A stretch of DNA of 64,000 bases from an uncultured Methanomicrobiales archaeon (lineage in GTDB: Archaea > Halobacteriota > Methanomicrobia > Methanomicrobiales > Methanospirillaceae): the NCBI GenBank assembly GCA_949320185.1, contig CASGHK010000033.1, positions 1-64,000 on the forward strand, read 5' to 3'. Every line of letters starts with the position of its first letter. Positions within the stretch are counted from its first letter, which is position 1. Below, one piece after another: positions 16,387 through 26,282 of the stretch. The position numbers and the translations under genes are program-made. Under the pieces are notes generated by a model. It did no database searches. It saw nothing but the letters and a program-made list of their open reading frames with translations, and had not been told where the DNA came from.

Positions 16387-17310
16387 ATGTCGCTCCCGGG
16401 ATACCGGCGGATGCCCCGTGCCGCCCTCCTCGCCCGCGTGGAAGAGGGCCGACGGCTCCTCGAGTCCTGCTGTCTCTGTATCCGGCGGTGTGGGGTAAAC
16501 CGGATCGATGGTGAACGGGGGTGGTGCAGGGCCGGAGCTGACCTTCGCATCTCTGGATTCGGCCCTCACTTCGGCGAGGAGCGCCCGCTCGTCGGACGGC
16601 GCGGCTCTGGCACGGTCTTCTTCTCCCACTGTACTATGGGCTGCGTCTTCTGCCAGAACTACGAGACCTCGCTTCTCGGGCAGGGCGAGGACCTGACCCC
16701 GACCGGCCTCGCCGCGATCATGCTCCGCCTGCAGGCGGCTGGCTGCCACAATATCAACCTGGTCACGCCCACCCACTTCGTTCCCCAGATCCTTGACACC
16801 GTTGCATGCGCCGTCAGGGAGGGGCTCGTCCTTCCCCTCGTCTACAACACCGGCACGAACGAGACGCCCGAGGTTCTGCGCCTGCTCGACGGCGTCGTGG
16901 ACATCTATCTCCCGGACGCCAAGTACGCGGACGACCGGGTGGCGTCCTCTCTCTCCTCCCTGCCGGGGTACGTCGAGGCGATGAAGGCGAACCTCGTGGA
17001 GATGCAGCGCCAGGTGGGGGACCTTGCCTGCGTGGACGGGATCGCGGTGCGAGGCCTGGTCATCCGGCATCTGGTGCTACCCGATGGGCTCTCGGGCGGG
17101 TGCGAACTGGTCCGGTTCATCGCCGACGATGTCTCGCAGGACGCGTATGTCAACATCATGGACCAGTACCGGGTGGCGAGGCGCTACTCGCCTGAAGAGC
17201 GCGTGCGAAGCCCCTGGATCGAGCGGACCCTCCGGCCCGTCACGCCGTCCGAGGTCAACCGGGTGGTCGCCTGCGCGAGGGAGGCGGGCCTGCACCGGTT
17301 CGCCGACTGA
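16387..17310 (+). CDS. PflX-like radical SAM protein (COG1313)
   Basis: Radical SAM protein of 307 residues, starting at ATG 16387 (MSLPGYRRMP) because the longer frame overlaps cooC. The radical SAM cluster motif is C82-X3-C86-X2-C89 (HCTMGCVFC). An additional N-terminal Cys set, C28, C29, C31, C35 and C47, could bind a second metal or cluster. The motif TPTHFVPQ and the overall order match the PflX group, distant relatives of pyruvate formate-lyase activating enzyme with unknown substrate. It diverges from the cdh unit; I see no evidence linking its function to CODH. Confidence 0.85.
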   Translation: MSLPGYRRMPRAALLARVEEGRRLLESCCLCIRRCGVNRIDGERGWCRAGADLRISGFGPHFGEERPLVGRRGSGTVFFSHCTMGCVFCQNYETSLLGQGEDLTPTGLAAIMLRLQAAGCHNINLVTPTHFVPQILDTVACAVREGLVLPLVYNTGTNETPEVLRLLDGVVDIYLPDAKYADDRVASSLSSLPGYVEAMKANLVEMQRQVGDLACVDGIAVRGLVIRHLVLPDGLSGGCELVRFIADDVSQDAYVNIMDQYRVARRYSPEERVRSPWIERTLRPVTPSEVNRVVACAREAGLHRFAD

Positions 17311-17365
17311 ACGACGTGATGGGACCGTCAGGGCGGTCTCACGGTCCAGGGAGAATGAGCAGTGT

Positions 17366-18646
17366 TCAGGCGTCCTCTTTCGCCGCCTCTCCGCTTTGGG
17401 CGAACCGGCGGCCAAATTCGTTCCCCAGGATGAGGGCCGTTGTAACCGAGATCACGAGGAGAACGATCGTCTCCTGGTCTGCGGCGCCCACCACCACGAC
17501 CAGGAGGATCGCCGTGAGCGGCGCCCCGAGGGCCACCGAGATCGATGCCGCCTGGATGCAGAGGACGAAGAGTACGACCGGTATGTCGGGGAAGACGAGG
17601 TTGAGGGCGAGCCCGACCAGGGTTGCGGCGAAGAGGAGCGGGAAGAGCGGCCCGCCGATGTACCCGCCTTTGAAGGAGACCCCCAGGAGGAGGACCTTCA
17701 GGACGGCCATCAGGAGCAGCATCGCGACGCCGATCTGAGCGGGGTTGGAGATGATCTCGTGGATCTGCGCCTCTCCCGAGAAGAGGAGGTCCGGGACGAG
17801 GGTCCCGATCGCCGCGACGACCACACCTGCTGCGAGAGCGCGCAGCACGACCTGTTCCCCAAACAGCCGGTCCATCATCATCCCGACAGCACGGAGACTG
17901 GCGCCGGTCCCGATGGCGACAAGGGCCCCGATCACCCCGCACGCGACGGCAGCAGGGACGAAGGCCGGGTGGAGCTCTCCGAGCGGGGAGAACGACATGG
18001 AGTTGGCAAACGGTGTAAGACCGAGGAGACGGAAGATGACGTAGCCGACGGCCCCGGCGAGCAGGTTCCAGACCAGGAACTCCACCCCGTTCCTGCGGGC
18101 TCCTCCCGGTTGCAGCTCGGTGGCGAGGACCCCCGTGAAGAGGACGCTGCCGATGATCCCGTTGAAGGACGAGGCGAGTGCCGCGAGGTCGAAACCGGGG
18201 CCGGCGTTCTCGGGCACCCGGAGCCGATGGCGCAGGAATGCTGAGATCTGGCCGACCAGCATCGCGAGAGCCCCCTCGGGCCCGATCGACGCCCCGGAGA
18301 GGAGGGAGCAGAGAGACGAGAGGAGCGTCCCGGGGAAGAGGCGGTAGTCGGCCTCGCCGCCGCCCCCACGCACCGATTCGACGAACCCCCCGCCGGTCAC
18401 GGAAGGGGCTCCGAGGTACCGCCGGGAGAAGCCGACCGCCACGGAGAAGAGGAGCACCAGCAGGGGCACCGCCCAGGGGTGGGCGACACCTGGCCCGCCC
18501 CCGGTCCAGACCTGCCGGTCGAGCCAGGTGTACAGCACCATGAACCCTGTGGAGAAGAGAATCGCGAGGACCGCGACCCCCAGGACGCCAGCCAGTGACC
18601 GCAGGACTCCCCATCCTGGGGCCGTTTCCTCCTCGTACCCGGACAT
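17366..18646 (-). CDS. ClC-family chloride channel or proton/chloride antiporter
   Basis: Multi-pass membrane protein of 426 residues from ATG 18646 (MSGYEEETAPGWG), which has AGGAAGG just upstream. ClC signatures are GASIGPEGALAM (about residues 118-129), holding the gating Glu, and FKGGYIGGPLFP near the end, matching the GGIFAP-type anion motif. The family moves Cl- passively or in exchange for H+. Presence of the gating Glu allows either mode. It is convergent with the radical SAM gene and has its own T-rich upstream stretch (about 18688-18700), which could be both the trpF terminator and part of its promoter. Confidence 0.88.
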   Translation of the reverse strand: MSGYEEETAPGWGVLRSLAGVLGVAVLAILFSTGFMVLYTWLDRQVWTGGGPGVAHPWAVPLLVLLFSVAVGFSRRYLGAPSVTGGGFVESVRGGGGEADYRLFPGTLLSSLCSLLSGASIGPEGALAMLVGQISAFLRHRLRVPENAGPGFDLAALASSFNGIIGSVLFTGVLATELQPGGARRNGVEFLVWNLLAGAVGYVIFRLLGLTPFANSMSFSPLGELHPAFVPAAVACGVIGALVAIGTGASLRAVGMMMDRLFGEQVVLRALAAGVVVAAIGTLVPDLLFSGEAQIHEIISNPAQIGVAMLLLMAVLKVLLLGVSFKGGYIGGPLFPLLFAATLVGLALNLVFPDIPVVLFVLCIQAASISVALGAPLTAILLVVVVGAADQETIVLLVISVTTALILGNEFGRRFAQSGEAAKEDA

Positions 18647-18740
18647 CGATGGACCTTCCTGCTCGCTACTATCTTCGGGACCGGAAAAAAATATCGAAGC
18701 GAACGCGAGCGAACGGCTATCGCCCGGGCCGGGTGCCGTC

Positions 18741-19328
18741 TCAGTTCCCGGGCACCTGACCCTTCGCGGCCTCGACGAAGGCCCGCACCCGTGAGTGGTC
18801 TTTTTTACCGGGTTTCGACTCGACCCCCGAGGCGACGTCGACGCCGAATGGTGCAACCTCGCGGATCGCCGTCGCGACGTTCTCAGGTCCGAGGCCGCCG
18901 GCGAGCAGCACCGGGCGCCGCGATGATGCCACCGCCTGCCGGGCATACTCCGGGTCGAACGTCCGCCCGGTCCCATGGGACCCGTCGACGATCACCATGT
19001 CGCAGTCCTCAGGGACAGGAGAGCCGGGCGCGACGACGCGGATCAACAGGATCCCCGCCGGGGGCGGGGGGAGGAGGGTGTGGGAGAGCTGGACCGCGTC
19101 TGGGCATGCACTCAGGCATTCGGTCAGACCCTCGATCGTGGTAGTGTGGCTGACGACCACCTTCAACACCCCGGGTGGGACCTCGGCAAAGACCCGTCGT
19201 GCCTGCTCGACTGTGCAGGAGCGGGGGGATTCCGAGCACATGACGACCCCGATCGCGTCTGCACCGGCCTCCACGGCCGCGCGGGCGTCCTCCGGGCGGG
19301 TGATCCCGCAGATCTTGACGAAGGTCAC
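18741..19328 (-). CDS. trpF: Phosphoribosylanthranilate isomerase
   Basis: Third step of tryptophan synthesis, the Amadori rearrangement of phosphoribosylanthranilate. The 195-residue TIM-barrel begins [11 protein letters not shown], where C7 is the catalytic cysteine, and has [14 protein letters not shown] holding the catalytic aspartate. The start is a GTG that overlaps the TGA of the chemotaxis gene (GTGA), so translation is probably coupled. This is the only trp gene outside the trpEGDCBA cluster 17 kb away, and it has no TRP-box-like sequence in front of it. Confidence 0.94.
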   Translation of the reverse strand: MTFVKICGITRPEDARAAVEAGADAIGVVMCSESPRSCTVEQARRVFAEVPPGVLKVVVSHTTTIEGLTECLSACPDAVQLSHTLLPPPPAGILLIRVVAPGSPVPEDCDMVIVDGSHGTGRTFDPEYARQAVASSRRPVLLAGGLGPENVATAIREVAPFGVDVASGVESKPGKKDHSRVRAFVEAAKGQVPGN

Positions 19329-20575
19329 CGGGAGTCTCCGCTCCCCCCGGCGAGCTCGTGGATCCTCTCGATCACGGTCGAGAGGCGAAGGATGCGGTCC
19401 TCAGTCTCCCGAACCGCCCTGGTGGCGGCCCGCGCCTCCTCCGCTGTCGATCCGACGATCCGGCCGACCTCGTGGATCGATGCGGCCACCTCCTCGGTCG
19501 TGGCAGCCTGCTCCTCGGCGGCAGCGACCACCTCGGCGGCGGAGCGGGCTACCCCGTTCGCCGCTCTCTCGATCTGCCGGAACGCAGCGAGCGCGTCGGA
19601 GGACTGGGCCGTCCCCCGTCCGACCAGGGTCTGCGCCTCGACCATCGCGGCTGCCGCTGTCCGGGACGAGTTGATCAGCGCGTCGATCATCTCCTCGATC
19701 TGCTCCGCCCCGGTCTTGGACTCCTGTGCGAGCGCCTTCACCTCGGACGCCACCACGGCGAAGCCCCTCCCGGCTTCGCCCGCCCTCGCTGCCTCAATCG
19801 CCGCGTTCAGAGCGAGCAGGTTCGTCTGGGTTGCCAGGTCGCGGATCATCGTCAGGATACGCGAGATGTCGGCCATCCGTCTCTCGACGTCCGTGAGCGA
19901 GGCGTGGACCCGGTTGACCGCCTCCTCAATCGCCGCGTTCCCCTGTGCAACGTTGACGGCCAGGCCGGCACCCTCCTCGGCCGCGCGGCTCGCCTGGCCC
20001 GCCTGCTGCGAGACCGTCTCGATGGCAGCCGTGATCTGTTCGATCGCGTTCGTCAGGTCCTCCATCGCCTTCTGGATCTGCTCGACACCGGTCGCCGAGA
20101 TCTCGGCATTTGACGAAACCTGTGACGAGGCCTCTGCGATCGACTCGGCCTGCGCTCCTATCTCGGCGATCCCGCCGGCCGCCTCCATCACCGCTCTGGC
20201 CAGGTCTGCCGCTCGTTTCCGTTCGTCCTGCTCTTCCGCTGCACCGTCCAGTTCCAGCCAGAGAGTCGGTCGGTCGGCATCAGACCCGGAGAGCCGGACA
20301 GCCCTGACTGGGAGGCGACGTGCCCCGTTCTTCCCGGGCAGGGCGACCTCGCTATCGGCCCGGCCCTGGTTGATGGCTCCGGCAACGACGGTACCGAGCC
20401 CTGAGAGTTCGAGCCTGCTCCCGACCGTTCGATCGGGAGGAAGGCCGAGAAGGCGGAAGAAGGAGTCCGATGCCGCAAGGACGACGAGGTCCCTGTCCAG
20501 GACTGCCTGGGGATAGCGGGATGCGCGGATGCAGGAGACGAACTGATCAGGGCCGATCACGGGTTCAGCTGGCAC
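19325..20575 (-). CDS. Soluble methyl-accepting chemotaxis protein
   Basis: Cytoplasmic chemoreceptor without transmembrane segments or HAMP. A PAS-like N-terminal region (about 1-110) precedes a long helical signalling domain. The hairpin tip includes [18 protein letters not shown] and continues [20 protein letters not shown], which binds CheA/CheW. The start is uncertain: the frame is open back into hypF, but hypF ends at 20602. I use GTG 20575; GTG 20560 is possible. It follows hypF by 26 bases and is overlapped by trpF, so all three are likely co-transcribed. What it senses cannot be told. Confidence 0.85.
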   Translation of the reverse strand: MPAEPVIGPDQFVSCIRASRYPQAVLDRDLVVLAASDSFFRLLGLPPDRTVGSRLELSGLGTVVAGAINQGRADSEVALPGKNGARRLPVRAVRLSGSDADRPTLWLELDGAAEEQDERKRAADLARAVMEAAGGIAEIGAQAESIAEASSQVSSNAEISATGVEQIQKAMEDLTNAIEQITAAIETVSQQAGQASRAAEEGAGLAVNVAQGNAAIEEAVNRVHASLTDVERRMADISRILTMIRDLATQTNLLALNAAIEAARAGEAGRGFAVVASEVKALAQESKTGAEQIEEMIDALINSSRTAAAAMVEAQTLVGRGTAQSSDALAAFRQIERAANGVARSAAEVVAAAEEQAATTEEVAASIHEVGRIVGSTAEEARAATRAVRETEDRILRLSTVIERIHELAGGSGDSR

Positions 20576-20601
20576 ACGGAGATCGTCTGCGGCAATGGAG
20601 A

Positions 20602-22833
20602 TTAAGGTTGATGGCCATCGTTTCGTTCGAGGAGAGCGGCACCGATCACACACTGGCCGAAGCTGATGCAGCCATCCCCGAGCGGGAGCCGCCGGTTCGT
20701 GATGCATTCAAGGCCGAATTTACTGCATTCGTCCCGGATTGTCTCGCGGATCGCCTTGTTGATCGCGACTCCGCCCGAGAGCGCGACCGTTTTGATTCCG
20801 CGTTCACGAGCGGCCTCGACCGCCATCCGCGCGATCCCCCTGGCGAGGTTCGCCTGGAACGATGCCGCAAGGTCGAAGACGGCACCGCTCCCCCCGAGTG
20901 CACGATCGGCCAGCTCGCCCATCAGGGCCCGGGTGGAGAAGACCGATGCTCCCTCTGCACAGAAGAACTCAAGCGGCCAGGCCCCGGGCCGCCCCCGTGC
21001 CGCCGCGGTCTCCAGTTTCATCGCCGGCTCCCCATCGTAGGTCCTCTCCCGGCAGAGCCCGAGGAGGGCCGCCGCCGCGTCGAGCACCCTGCCGGTACTC
21101 GTCGATAGAGGGGTGTTCACCCGCCGGGCGGTCTGCCGGGCGAGTACGTCGCGCTCACGATCGGACCACCCCCGGGCTTCGAGCAGGTCCAGAATGCGGT
21201 CCTCGGGCAGAATCCCGTAGAGCATCCGCTCGGGGAACCGTGTCGCCAGGTCTCCGCCGGGCATCGGGACGGGCTCGAGATGGCCCACGCGGTCGAGGGC
21301 GGGAGCCGCCCCGGCAAAGACCTCGCCTCCCCAGACCGCGCCGTCGTCCCCGTATCCTACCCCGTCGATCGCGATCCCGATGCATGGCTCCCGGGTGACC
21401 GAGGCGATGTGGGCCCGGTGGTGCTGGACCGGGATCGCCGGCACTCCCAGCTCCTTTGCCAGCTCCCGGGCGTACCGGGTCGAGAGGAACTGGGGGTGCA
21501 GGTCGTGGACCACGGCGTCGTACTGGGCGCCGAGCCAGTCGCCGAGTTTTTCGATCGTCTCGACCAGGTAGGCGAGGGTCTCGGGATTCCTGACATTTCC
21601 GACGTGGGGCGAGGTGACCGCGTGCCCATCCCGGTAGATGGTCGCGTTCGACGAGAGTTCCGGACCGACGCCCAGCAGGCAGCAATCCCCGAGTTCGATC
21701 GGGGTCCGCAGGGGTGCATATCCCCTCGAGAGCCGGATCAGGTGACCGTCCCGGACCACCGAGTCGTCGCATCGGTTCACGATCGGCCGGTCGTGCGTGA
21801 GATACGCATCGGCAATTCCGGAGAGGACCTGGACGGCCCGGCCGAAGCCGGTCACCATCGGGTACCCGGGGACGTTCGCCGAGGTCATCACCAGGACGGG
21901 ATGAGCCAGACGGGAGAAGAGGAGGTGGTGGAGCCCCGTGTACGGCAGCATCACCCCGATCGTATGCAGGTTCGAGATCGAGAGATATGCACCCGGGTCC
22001 CGTTTCTCAAGGACCACGATCGGCCGTTCGCGAGAGAGGAGCAATTCTCTCCCCGCCTCGCCGAACAGCGCCGCCGCCTCGACCGTCTCCTGGCGGGCCA
22101 TCACCGCGAGGGGTTGCTCGGGCCGGCCCAACCGGGCCTTGAGCTCGCCTGCCGCCTCCTCGACGCACGCGATGTGGAACCCCCCGACTCCCCGAACAGC
22201 AACGATCGACCCCCGGTCGAGGAGGTCGGCCGCAGCGGATATCGGGTCGTCCGTCAGGACCGGACGCCCATCGGCGTCGTGGAGCGAGACCCTGGGGCCG
22301 CACGTCGGACAGGCGATGGTCTGGGCGTGGTGCCGACGGGAGCCAGGATCGGAGAACTCCTCGGTACACCCGTCGCAGAGCAGGAAGGACTCCATTGAAG
22401 TCCTGGGCCGGTCGTAGGGCAGGTCGCGGATGATGCTGTACCGGGGTCCGCAGTCGACGCACGAGGTCGCCCAGTACCCATGGTACCGGCTCGACCGGCT
22501 CTCGATCTCGTCGAGGCATCGGTCACAGGTCGCAACGTCGGGCGGGATCAGTCCCGTGCGTGCTCCCTCTGTCGAGGGAAGGATGGCAAAGCCGTCTGGG
22601 ACTGGTCCATCCAGGGGACGGACCGCCACGGAATCGATCCGGGCGAGTGGGGGTCCGCGGCGCAGCGACTCGACCAGCTCGTCGATCCGGTCCCCTGCGA
22701 CGCGCACCTCGACCTCTGAACCGAGGTTTTTCACCGTTCCTGAGAGGCCGAACCGGACGGCCTCGGCGTAGACGAACGGCCGAAACCCGACGCCCTGTAC
22801 AACTCCCCGGACCGTGATCAGGGCCTGCTTCAT
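20602..22833 (-). CDS. hypF: Carbamoyltransferase HypF, [NiFe]-hydrogenase maturation
   Basis: Converts carbamoyl phosphate to a carbamoyl-adenylate and passes the group to HypE for the cyanide ligands of [NiFe] hydrogenases. The 743-residue protein starts [20 protein letters not shown], an acylphosphatase domain (about 1-90). Two zinc fingers with exact CX2CX18CX2C spacing follow, CDRC...CVDC and CDGC...CPTC (about 108-185). A YrdC-like domain comes next, then the Kae1-like carbamoyl-transfer domain with HHRAH. I discard an upstream extension that runs through the promoter. Essential for hydrogenases of a hydrogenotrophic methanogen. Confidence 0.95.
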   Translation of the reverse strand: MKQALITVRGVVQGVGFRPFVYAEAVRFGLSGTVKNLGSEVEVRVAGDRIDELVESLRRGPPLARIDSVAVRPLDGPVPDGFAILPSTEGARTGLIPPDVATCDRCLDEIESRSSRYHGYWATSCVDCGPRYSIIRDLPYDRPRTSMESFLLCDGCTEEFSDPGSRRHHAQTIACPTCGPRVSLHDADGRPVLTDDPISAAADLLDRGSIVAVRGVGGFHIACVEEAAGELKARLGRPEQPLAVMARQETVEAAALFGEAGRELLLSRERPIVVLEKRDPGAYLSISNLHTIGVMLPYTGLHHLLFSRLAHPVLVMTSANVPGYPMVTGFGRAVQVLSGIADAYLTHDRPIVNRCDDSVVRDGHLIRLSRGYAPLRTPIELGDCCLLGVGPELSSNATIYRDGHAVTSPHVGNVRNPETLAYLVETIEKLGDWLGAQYDAVVHDLHPQFLSTRYARELAKELGVPAIPVQHHRAHIASVTREPCIGIAIDGVGYGDDGAVWGGEVFAGAAPALDRVGHLEPVPMPGGDLATRFPERMLYGILPEDRILDLLEARGWSDRERDVLARQTARRVNTPLSTSTGRVLDAAAALLGLCRERTYDGEPAMKLETAAARGRPGAWPLEFFCAEGASVFSTRALMGELADRALGGSGAVFDLAASFQANLARGIARMAVEAARERGIKTVALSGGVAINKAIRETIRDECSKFGLECITNRRLPLGDGCISFGQCVIGAALLERNDGHQP

Positions 22834-22864
22834 GAGCGTGAAACCTTTATCGCCGAATCGCGAC

Positions 22865-22874
22865 AATATATATT
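22865..22874. promoter_or_regulatory. Divergent promoter: palindromic TATA AATATATATT
   Basis: AATATATATT is a perfect palindrome between hypF (minus) and the regulator gene (plus). For hypF it places transcription start about 10 bases before the ATG. For the plus gene a second AT element TTTATC (22846-22851) is better spaced to the GTG at 22885. A single site could couple the two directions. Confidence 0.5.
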
Positions 22875-22884
22875 GGGGTTCTCC

Positions 22885-23397
22885 GTGACAGGGCACATTC
22901 GAATAATCAACGACCCGGTAGAACTGGTCCCTCTTCTCATTACCTTCAATGACGCGAAATATAAACAGATCTACGAGCTCCTGAACCGGGCCTGGTTGAC
23001 CGAGTCGGAACTCGAGGAGGAGACCGGGGATGATTCGGTCGATGACTGCATCACGATCCTCAAGAAGGGGAACCTCGTCGAGGAGCAGTGGCGGATGCCG
23101 GAACCGGGAAAGAAGCCCGAGAAGGAGTTCCGCGCGACCTACTCCAAGTTCCGGGCGAACTTCCAGTGCGGCATGAACGAGCTCTCGGACCTGCTCTACC
23201 TCGCCGTCTCCAACGACGAGACCCTGAGGACGACCGTCGAGGCGATCGAGGCCGAACTCTCAAGCGGGAACGTCTCAATCAACGACCTCGCACGAAAGTT
23301 CAATGTCTCTCCCATCTTTATCCGGGGGATCGCGAAGCGGAGCCAGCGCATGGACGTGAAGGGACAGGGGCTGGTCTTCCTTGACCGGGCTCGCTGA
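22885..23397 (+). CDS. Archaeal winged-helix transcriptional regulator (ArsR-like)
   Basis: Predicted DNA-binding regulator of 170 residues. The N-terminal part (about 15-65) reads as a winged helix: YKQIYELLNRAWLTESELEE, then VDDCITILKKGNLVEEQWRM. A second helical module (about 105-165) contains SINDLARKFNVSPIFIRGI, another helix-turn-helix-like segment. I use GTG 22885 with GGGG just upstream; a TTG at 22873 is inside the TATA region. It overlaps the next regulator by 17 bases. The ligand is unknown. Confidence 0.75.
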   Translation: MTGHIRIINDPVELVPLLITFNDAKYKQIYELLNRAWLTESELEEETGDDSVDDCITILKKGNLVEEQWRMPEPGKKPEKEFRATYSKFRANFQCGMNELSDLLYLAVSNDETLRTTVEAIEAELSSGNVSINDLARKFNVSPIFIRGIAKRSQRMDVKGQGLVFLDRAR

Positions 23398-24190
23398 CGA
23401 CCCCCTCGTAACGATTCTGCGTTCGAAGCGGGAGTCGACCCGTTTCCAGTGCCTGGTCGAGATCGCTGAGCACCAGCCAGCCGTCCGGCAGCTCGAGATC
23501 GCGGAGAGGCTCGGGATCACGCCCCAGGCCGTCTCGGAGTACATCCGGGAACTGGTCGACGACGGCATGGTCGCCTCGCAGGGGAGAGGCCGATACGAGG
23601 TTACGCGTGAGGGGATTGAGTGGGTCCTCACCCACGCCGAGCAGCTCGAGACGTATGCCCGCCACGTGCGGCGCGACCTGATCCAGCAGGTCTCGGTCTG
23701 GGCCGCGATCGCCGCCGAGGACCTGGACGAGGGCGATATCGTCGGAGTCTTCATGCGCGACGGCCTCCTTTTCGCGGGCCGGGAGCCCCGGTCGGCTAAC
23801 GGCGCCGTGGTCCGTACGGCTCGGGCCGGCGACGACATCGGCGTCACCCGCCTCTCGGGTTTGATCGACCACCGCGAGGGGCTCGTCCACGTCGCGAAGG
23901 TCCCGCGAGTCGAGAAGGGCGGTTCTGCCGCCGTCGACCTCGCTGCCCTCAGGTCCCTCGCGTCCGTGGTGCCAGTGGTAGCCGCAGTCGGGATCGAGGC
24001 GCGGGTGGCCCTCCAGAAGGCCGGCCGGCCGGCCGACATGTTCTTCGGCGCCCGCGAAGGCGTGATCGAGGCGGCGTTTCACGGGCTCGACTGCCTCCTC
24101 TGCTGCGTGGACGACGAGTTCACCGAATTCTTGAAGAGGCTCGAGGGTGCAGGCCTGACCTATCGTATCCACGACCTGATGCACCGATGA
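23381..24190 (+). CDS. Predicted transcriptional regulator with ligand-binding C-terminal domain (COG1497-like)
   Basis: 269-residue protein with an N-terminal winged helix (about 12-75): FQCLVEIAEHQPAVRQLEIA, then the recognition segment LGITPQAVSEYIRELVDDG. The C-terminal part (about 100-269) is an alpha/beta domain with DEGDIVGVFMRDGLLFAG and a Cys pair LLCCVDDEF. The pattern fits an archaeal family of predicted regulators of unknown ligand. The TTG start overlaps the previous gene by 17 bases and the stop overlaps the helicase ATG (ATGA), so the three genes are translated as a unit. Confidence 0.78.
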   Translation: MTGLADDPLVTILRSKRESTRFQCLVEIAEHQPAVRQLEIAERLGITPQAVSEYIRELVDDGMVASQGRGRYEVTREGIEWVLTHAEQLETYARHVRRDLIQQVSVWAAIAAEDLDEGDIVGVFMRDGLLFAGREPRSANGAVVRTARAGDDIGVTRLSGLIDHREGLVHVAKVPRVEKGGSAAVDLAALRSLASVVPVVAAVGIEARVALQKAGRPADMFFGAREGVIEAAFHGLDCLLCCVDDEFTEFLKRLEGAGLTYRIHDLMHR

Positions 24191-26190
24191 TCACGATCGT
24201 CTCGCCGATCAGGGGGGCGTTTCGCCTGCTCTTCTTCGACGGCCGGCACGTCACAGCGGTCGGGCAGGTGGAGCTCGCCGAGACCACGAAGGGGATCCGA
24301 CCGAAGGAGTACCGCGTCCGACTCGTGGGCCGACGTCAGTTCAAGAATACGCCGACCAAGGAGCTGGTCAACCTCCTTCGTTCCACGGAGGTGATGCTGA
24401 CGGCGCCGTCACCGGCGTTCGAGGCGTTCCTCGCCGATCTCCAGCTGAAGCCCCGGCCGCTCAACGCGTGCCGGCTCTGCCTCCTCGAGGACCGGGTTAC
24501 CCAGGTACGCGAGAAGGACGGTGTACGGTACGGCAAGGAGACGATCTGTCTCTCCTGTGCCCGGCGCGAGCTCCGCCGAGAGGTGGCCCACTTCGGGAGG
24601 ATGGCCCGGGGGGCTGTGGGCCATCTCGACGAGCTCCTCTACCGGTACCGGGACGTCGACCGCGTTCTCGCCGCGATCCAGCCGGAGACCACGAGGAAAC
24701 GCTCGACTCTGTACGATCGGGTCGAGGCTCATGCAGTGGGAGAGACGCAGGCGCTCGAGGAGCTGCCTCTCCCGCGCCCGTTCGTGGAGGCCTCCGGGGT
24801 CGAACGGCTGATGCCGGTCCAGCAGCTCTCGGTCGAAGCGGGCCTCCTGTACGGCAAGGACCTGCTCGTCGTTGCCGCAACCGCGTCGGGCAAGACCTTC
24901 ATCGGCGAGATGGCCGGGATCAAGAACTACCTGGAGGGGCACGGCCGGATGCTCTTCCTGGTCCCCCTCGTGGCCCTCGCCGTCCAGAAACACCAGCGGT
25001 TCGCGGAGCGGTACGGCGAGTTCGCCCGTGCGTCGCTCCAGGTGGGGAAGGCGCGAATCCGGATCCCGGAGAACCGCGGTCAGCCCCCCTCCGACCCGCG
25101 GGCGGCGCTCGTCGTCGGGACGTACGAGGGGGTGGACCACCAGCTCCGGCTCGGGCGGTTCCCCGAAAAGATCGGGACGGTCGTGATCGACGAGGTTCAG
25201 ATGCTCGAGGATCCCGAGCGGGGCCACCGCCTCGATGGGATGATCGCCCGGCTCAAGCACCTCTTTCCCCAGGCCCAGTTTCTCTACCTATCGGCAACGA
25301 TCGGCTCGCCCAAGGTGCTCGCGAAGAAACTCGGGGCAACCCTCGTCCGATACGAGAACCGCCCGGTGCCCCTCGACCGCCACCTGGTCTTCGTCGAGAA
25401 GAAGGAGAAGATCCCGACGATAAAAAGGCTCGTCGAGGAGGAGTACCGCAAGCGGTCCTCGAAGGGGTTCCACGGTCAGACGATCGTCTTCACGAACTCC
25501 CGGGCGCGCTGCGAGGTGGTGGCCGATAAGCTCGGAAAGCACGCTGCTGCATACCATGCCGGCCTGACCGGACAGGAGCGGCGCGAGGTCGAGGACCGGT
25601 TCCTGAAAGGGAAACTCGCCGCGGTGGTGACGACGGCGGCGCTCGGGGCGGGGGTCGATTTCCCCGCCTCGCAGGTTATATTCGACGCACTCGCGATGGG
25701 CATCTCCTGGCTGACCGTTCAGGAGTTCCAGCAGATGTCCGGGCGCGCGGGCCGTCCAGACTTCCACGACGAGGGCCGGGTGGTGGTCCTGGCCGAACCG
25801 GGGGCGACCTACTCGCGCGACTCGTCGGCGACCGAGGAGGAGGTGGCGGTCCACCTGCTCAAGGGAGAGATGGGCGAGGTGGCGCCGACCTACGACCTCG
25901 AGCAGTCGAGCGAGGAGTTCGCTGCGAACGCGGTGGTCGCGCGCGGGAGTGCCACCGCCATCACCGCGATCGAGGAGCGGATGGTCGGCACGATGGAGCC
26001 TGTGCTCCCCGACCTGGTCGCACAGAGGCTGATCCTGGAGCGCAGCGGCCGACTGGAGCTGACGCCTCTCGCCCGGATAATGGCCGAGAACTTCATCGGC
26101 GTCGAGCGGTTGCTGCGCATCCGTAAGCTCGTGAAGGAGAAGGACGATCCGATCGAGATACTGACCGAGCTCGAGTGCGAAGTCGAGTAA
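24187..26190 (+). CDS. Superfamily 2 DEAD/DEAH-type helicase with N-terminal zinc finger
   Basis: Archaeal SF2 helicase of 667 residues. An N-terminal domain (about 1-180) carries a four-Cys zinc site, CRLC (about 96-99) and CLSC (about 119-122). The helicase core follows: motif I VVAATASGKTF, motif II VVIDEVQMLED, motif III YLSATIG, motif IV TIVFTNSRARC, then AALGAGVDFP and motif VI QMSGRAGRP. The core resembles Ski2/Hel308-like proteins, but the zinc-finger front and short C-terminus set it apart; it probably belongs to an archaea-specific group without known function. It is translationally coupled to two regulators. Confidence 0.85.
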   Translation: MITIVSPIRGAFRLLFFDGRHVTAVGQVELAETTKGIRPKEYRVRLVGRRQFKNTPTKELVNLLRSTEVMLTAPSPAFEAFLADLQLKPRPLNACRLCLLEDRVTQVREKDGVRYGKETICLSCARRELRREVAHFGRMARGAVGHLDELLYRYRDVDRVLAAIQPETTRKRSTLYDRVEAHAVGETQALEELPLPRPFVEASGVERLMPVQQLSVEAGLLYGKDLLVVAATASGKTFIGEMAGIKNYLEGHGRMLFLVPLVALAVQKHQRFAERYGEFARASLQVGKARIRIPENRGQPPSDPRAALVVGTYEGVDHQLRLGRFPEKIGTVVIDEVQMLEDPERGHRLDGMIARLKHLFPQAQFLYLSATIGSPKVLAKKLGATLVRYENRPVPLDRHLVFVEKKEKIPTIKRLVEEEYRKRSSKGFHGQTIVFTNSRARCEVVADKLGKHAAAYHAGLTGQERREVEDRFLKGKLAAVVTTAALGAGVDFPASQVIFDALAMGISWLTVQEFQQMSGRAGRPDFHDEGRVVVLAEPGATYSRDSSATEEEVAVHLLKGEMGEVAPTYDLEQSSEEFAANAVVARGSATAITAIEERMVGTMEPVLPDLVAQRLILERSGRLELTPLARIMAENFIGVERLLRIRKLVKEKDDPIEILTELECEVE

Positions 26191-26240
26191 ATCGCGGTTC
26201 TTCCTCTCCCGTCCCTGTCGGGTCAAAAGATCGCGCCGTC

Positions 26241-26249
26241 GATATAATG
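26241..26249 (+). promoter_or_regulatory. TATA box of the leuCDB unit
   Basis: GATATAATG lies 34-42 bases before the leuC ATG in an otherwise GC-rich gap after the helicase gene. Archaeal spacing predicts a transcript start near 26270 and a leader of about 13 bases. Confidence 0.55.
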
Positions 26250-26282
26250 TGGACTGACCGCCAATCATTCAAGACGGTATCC

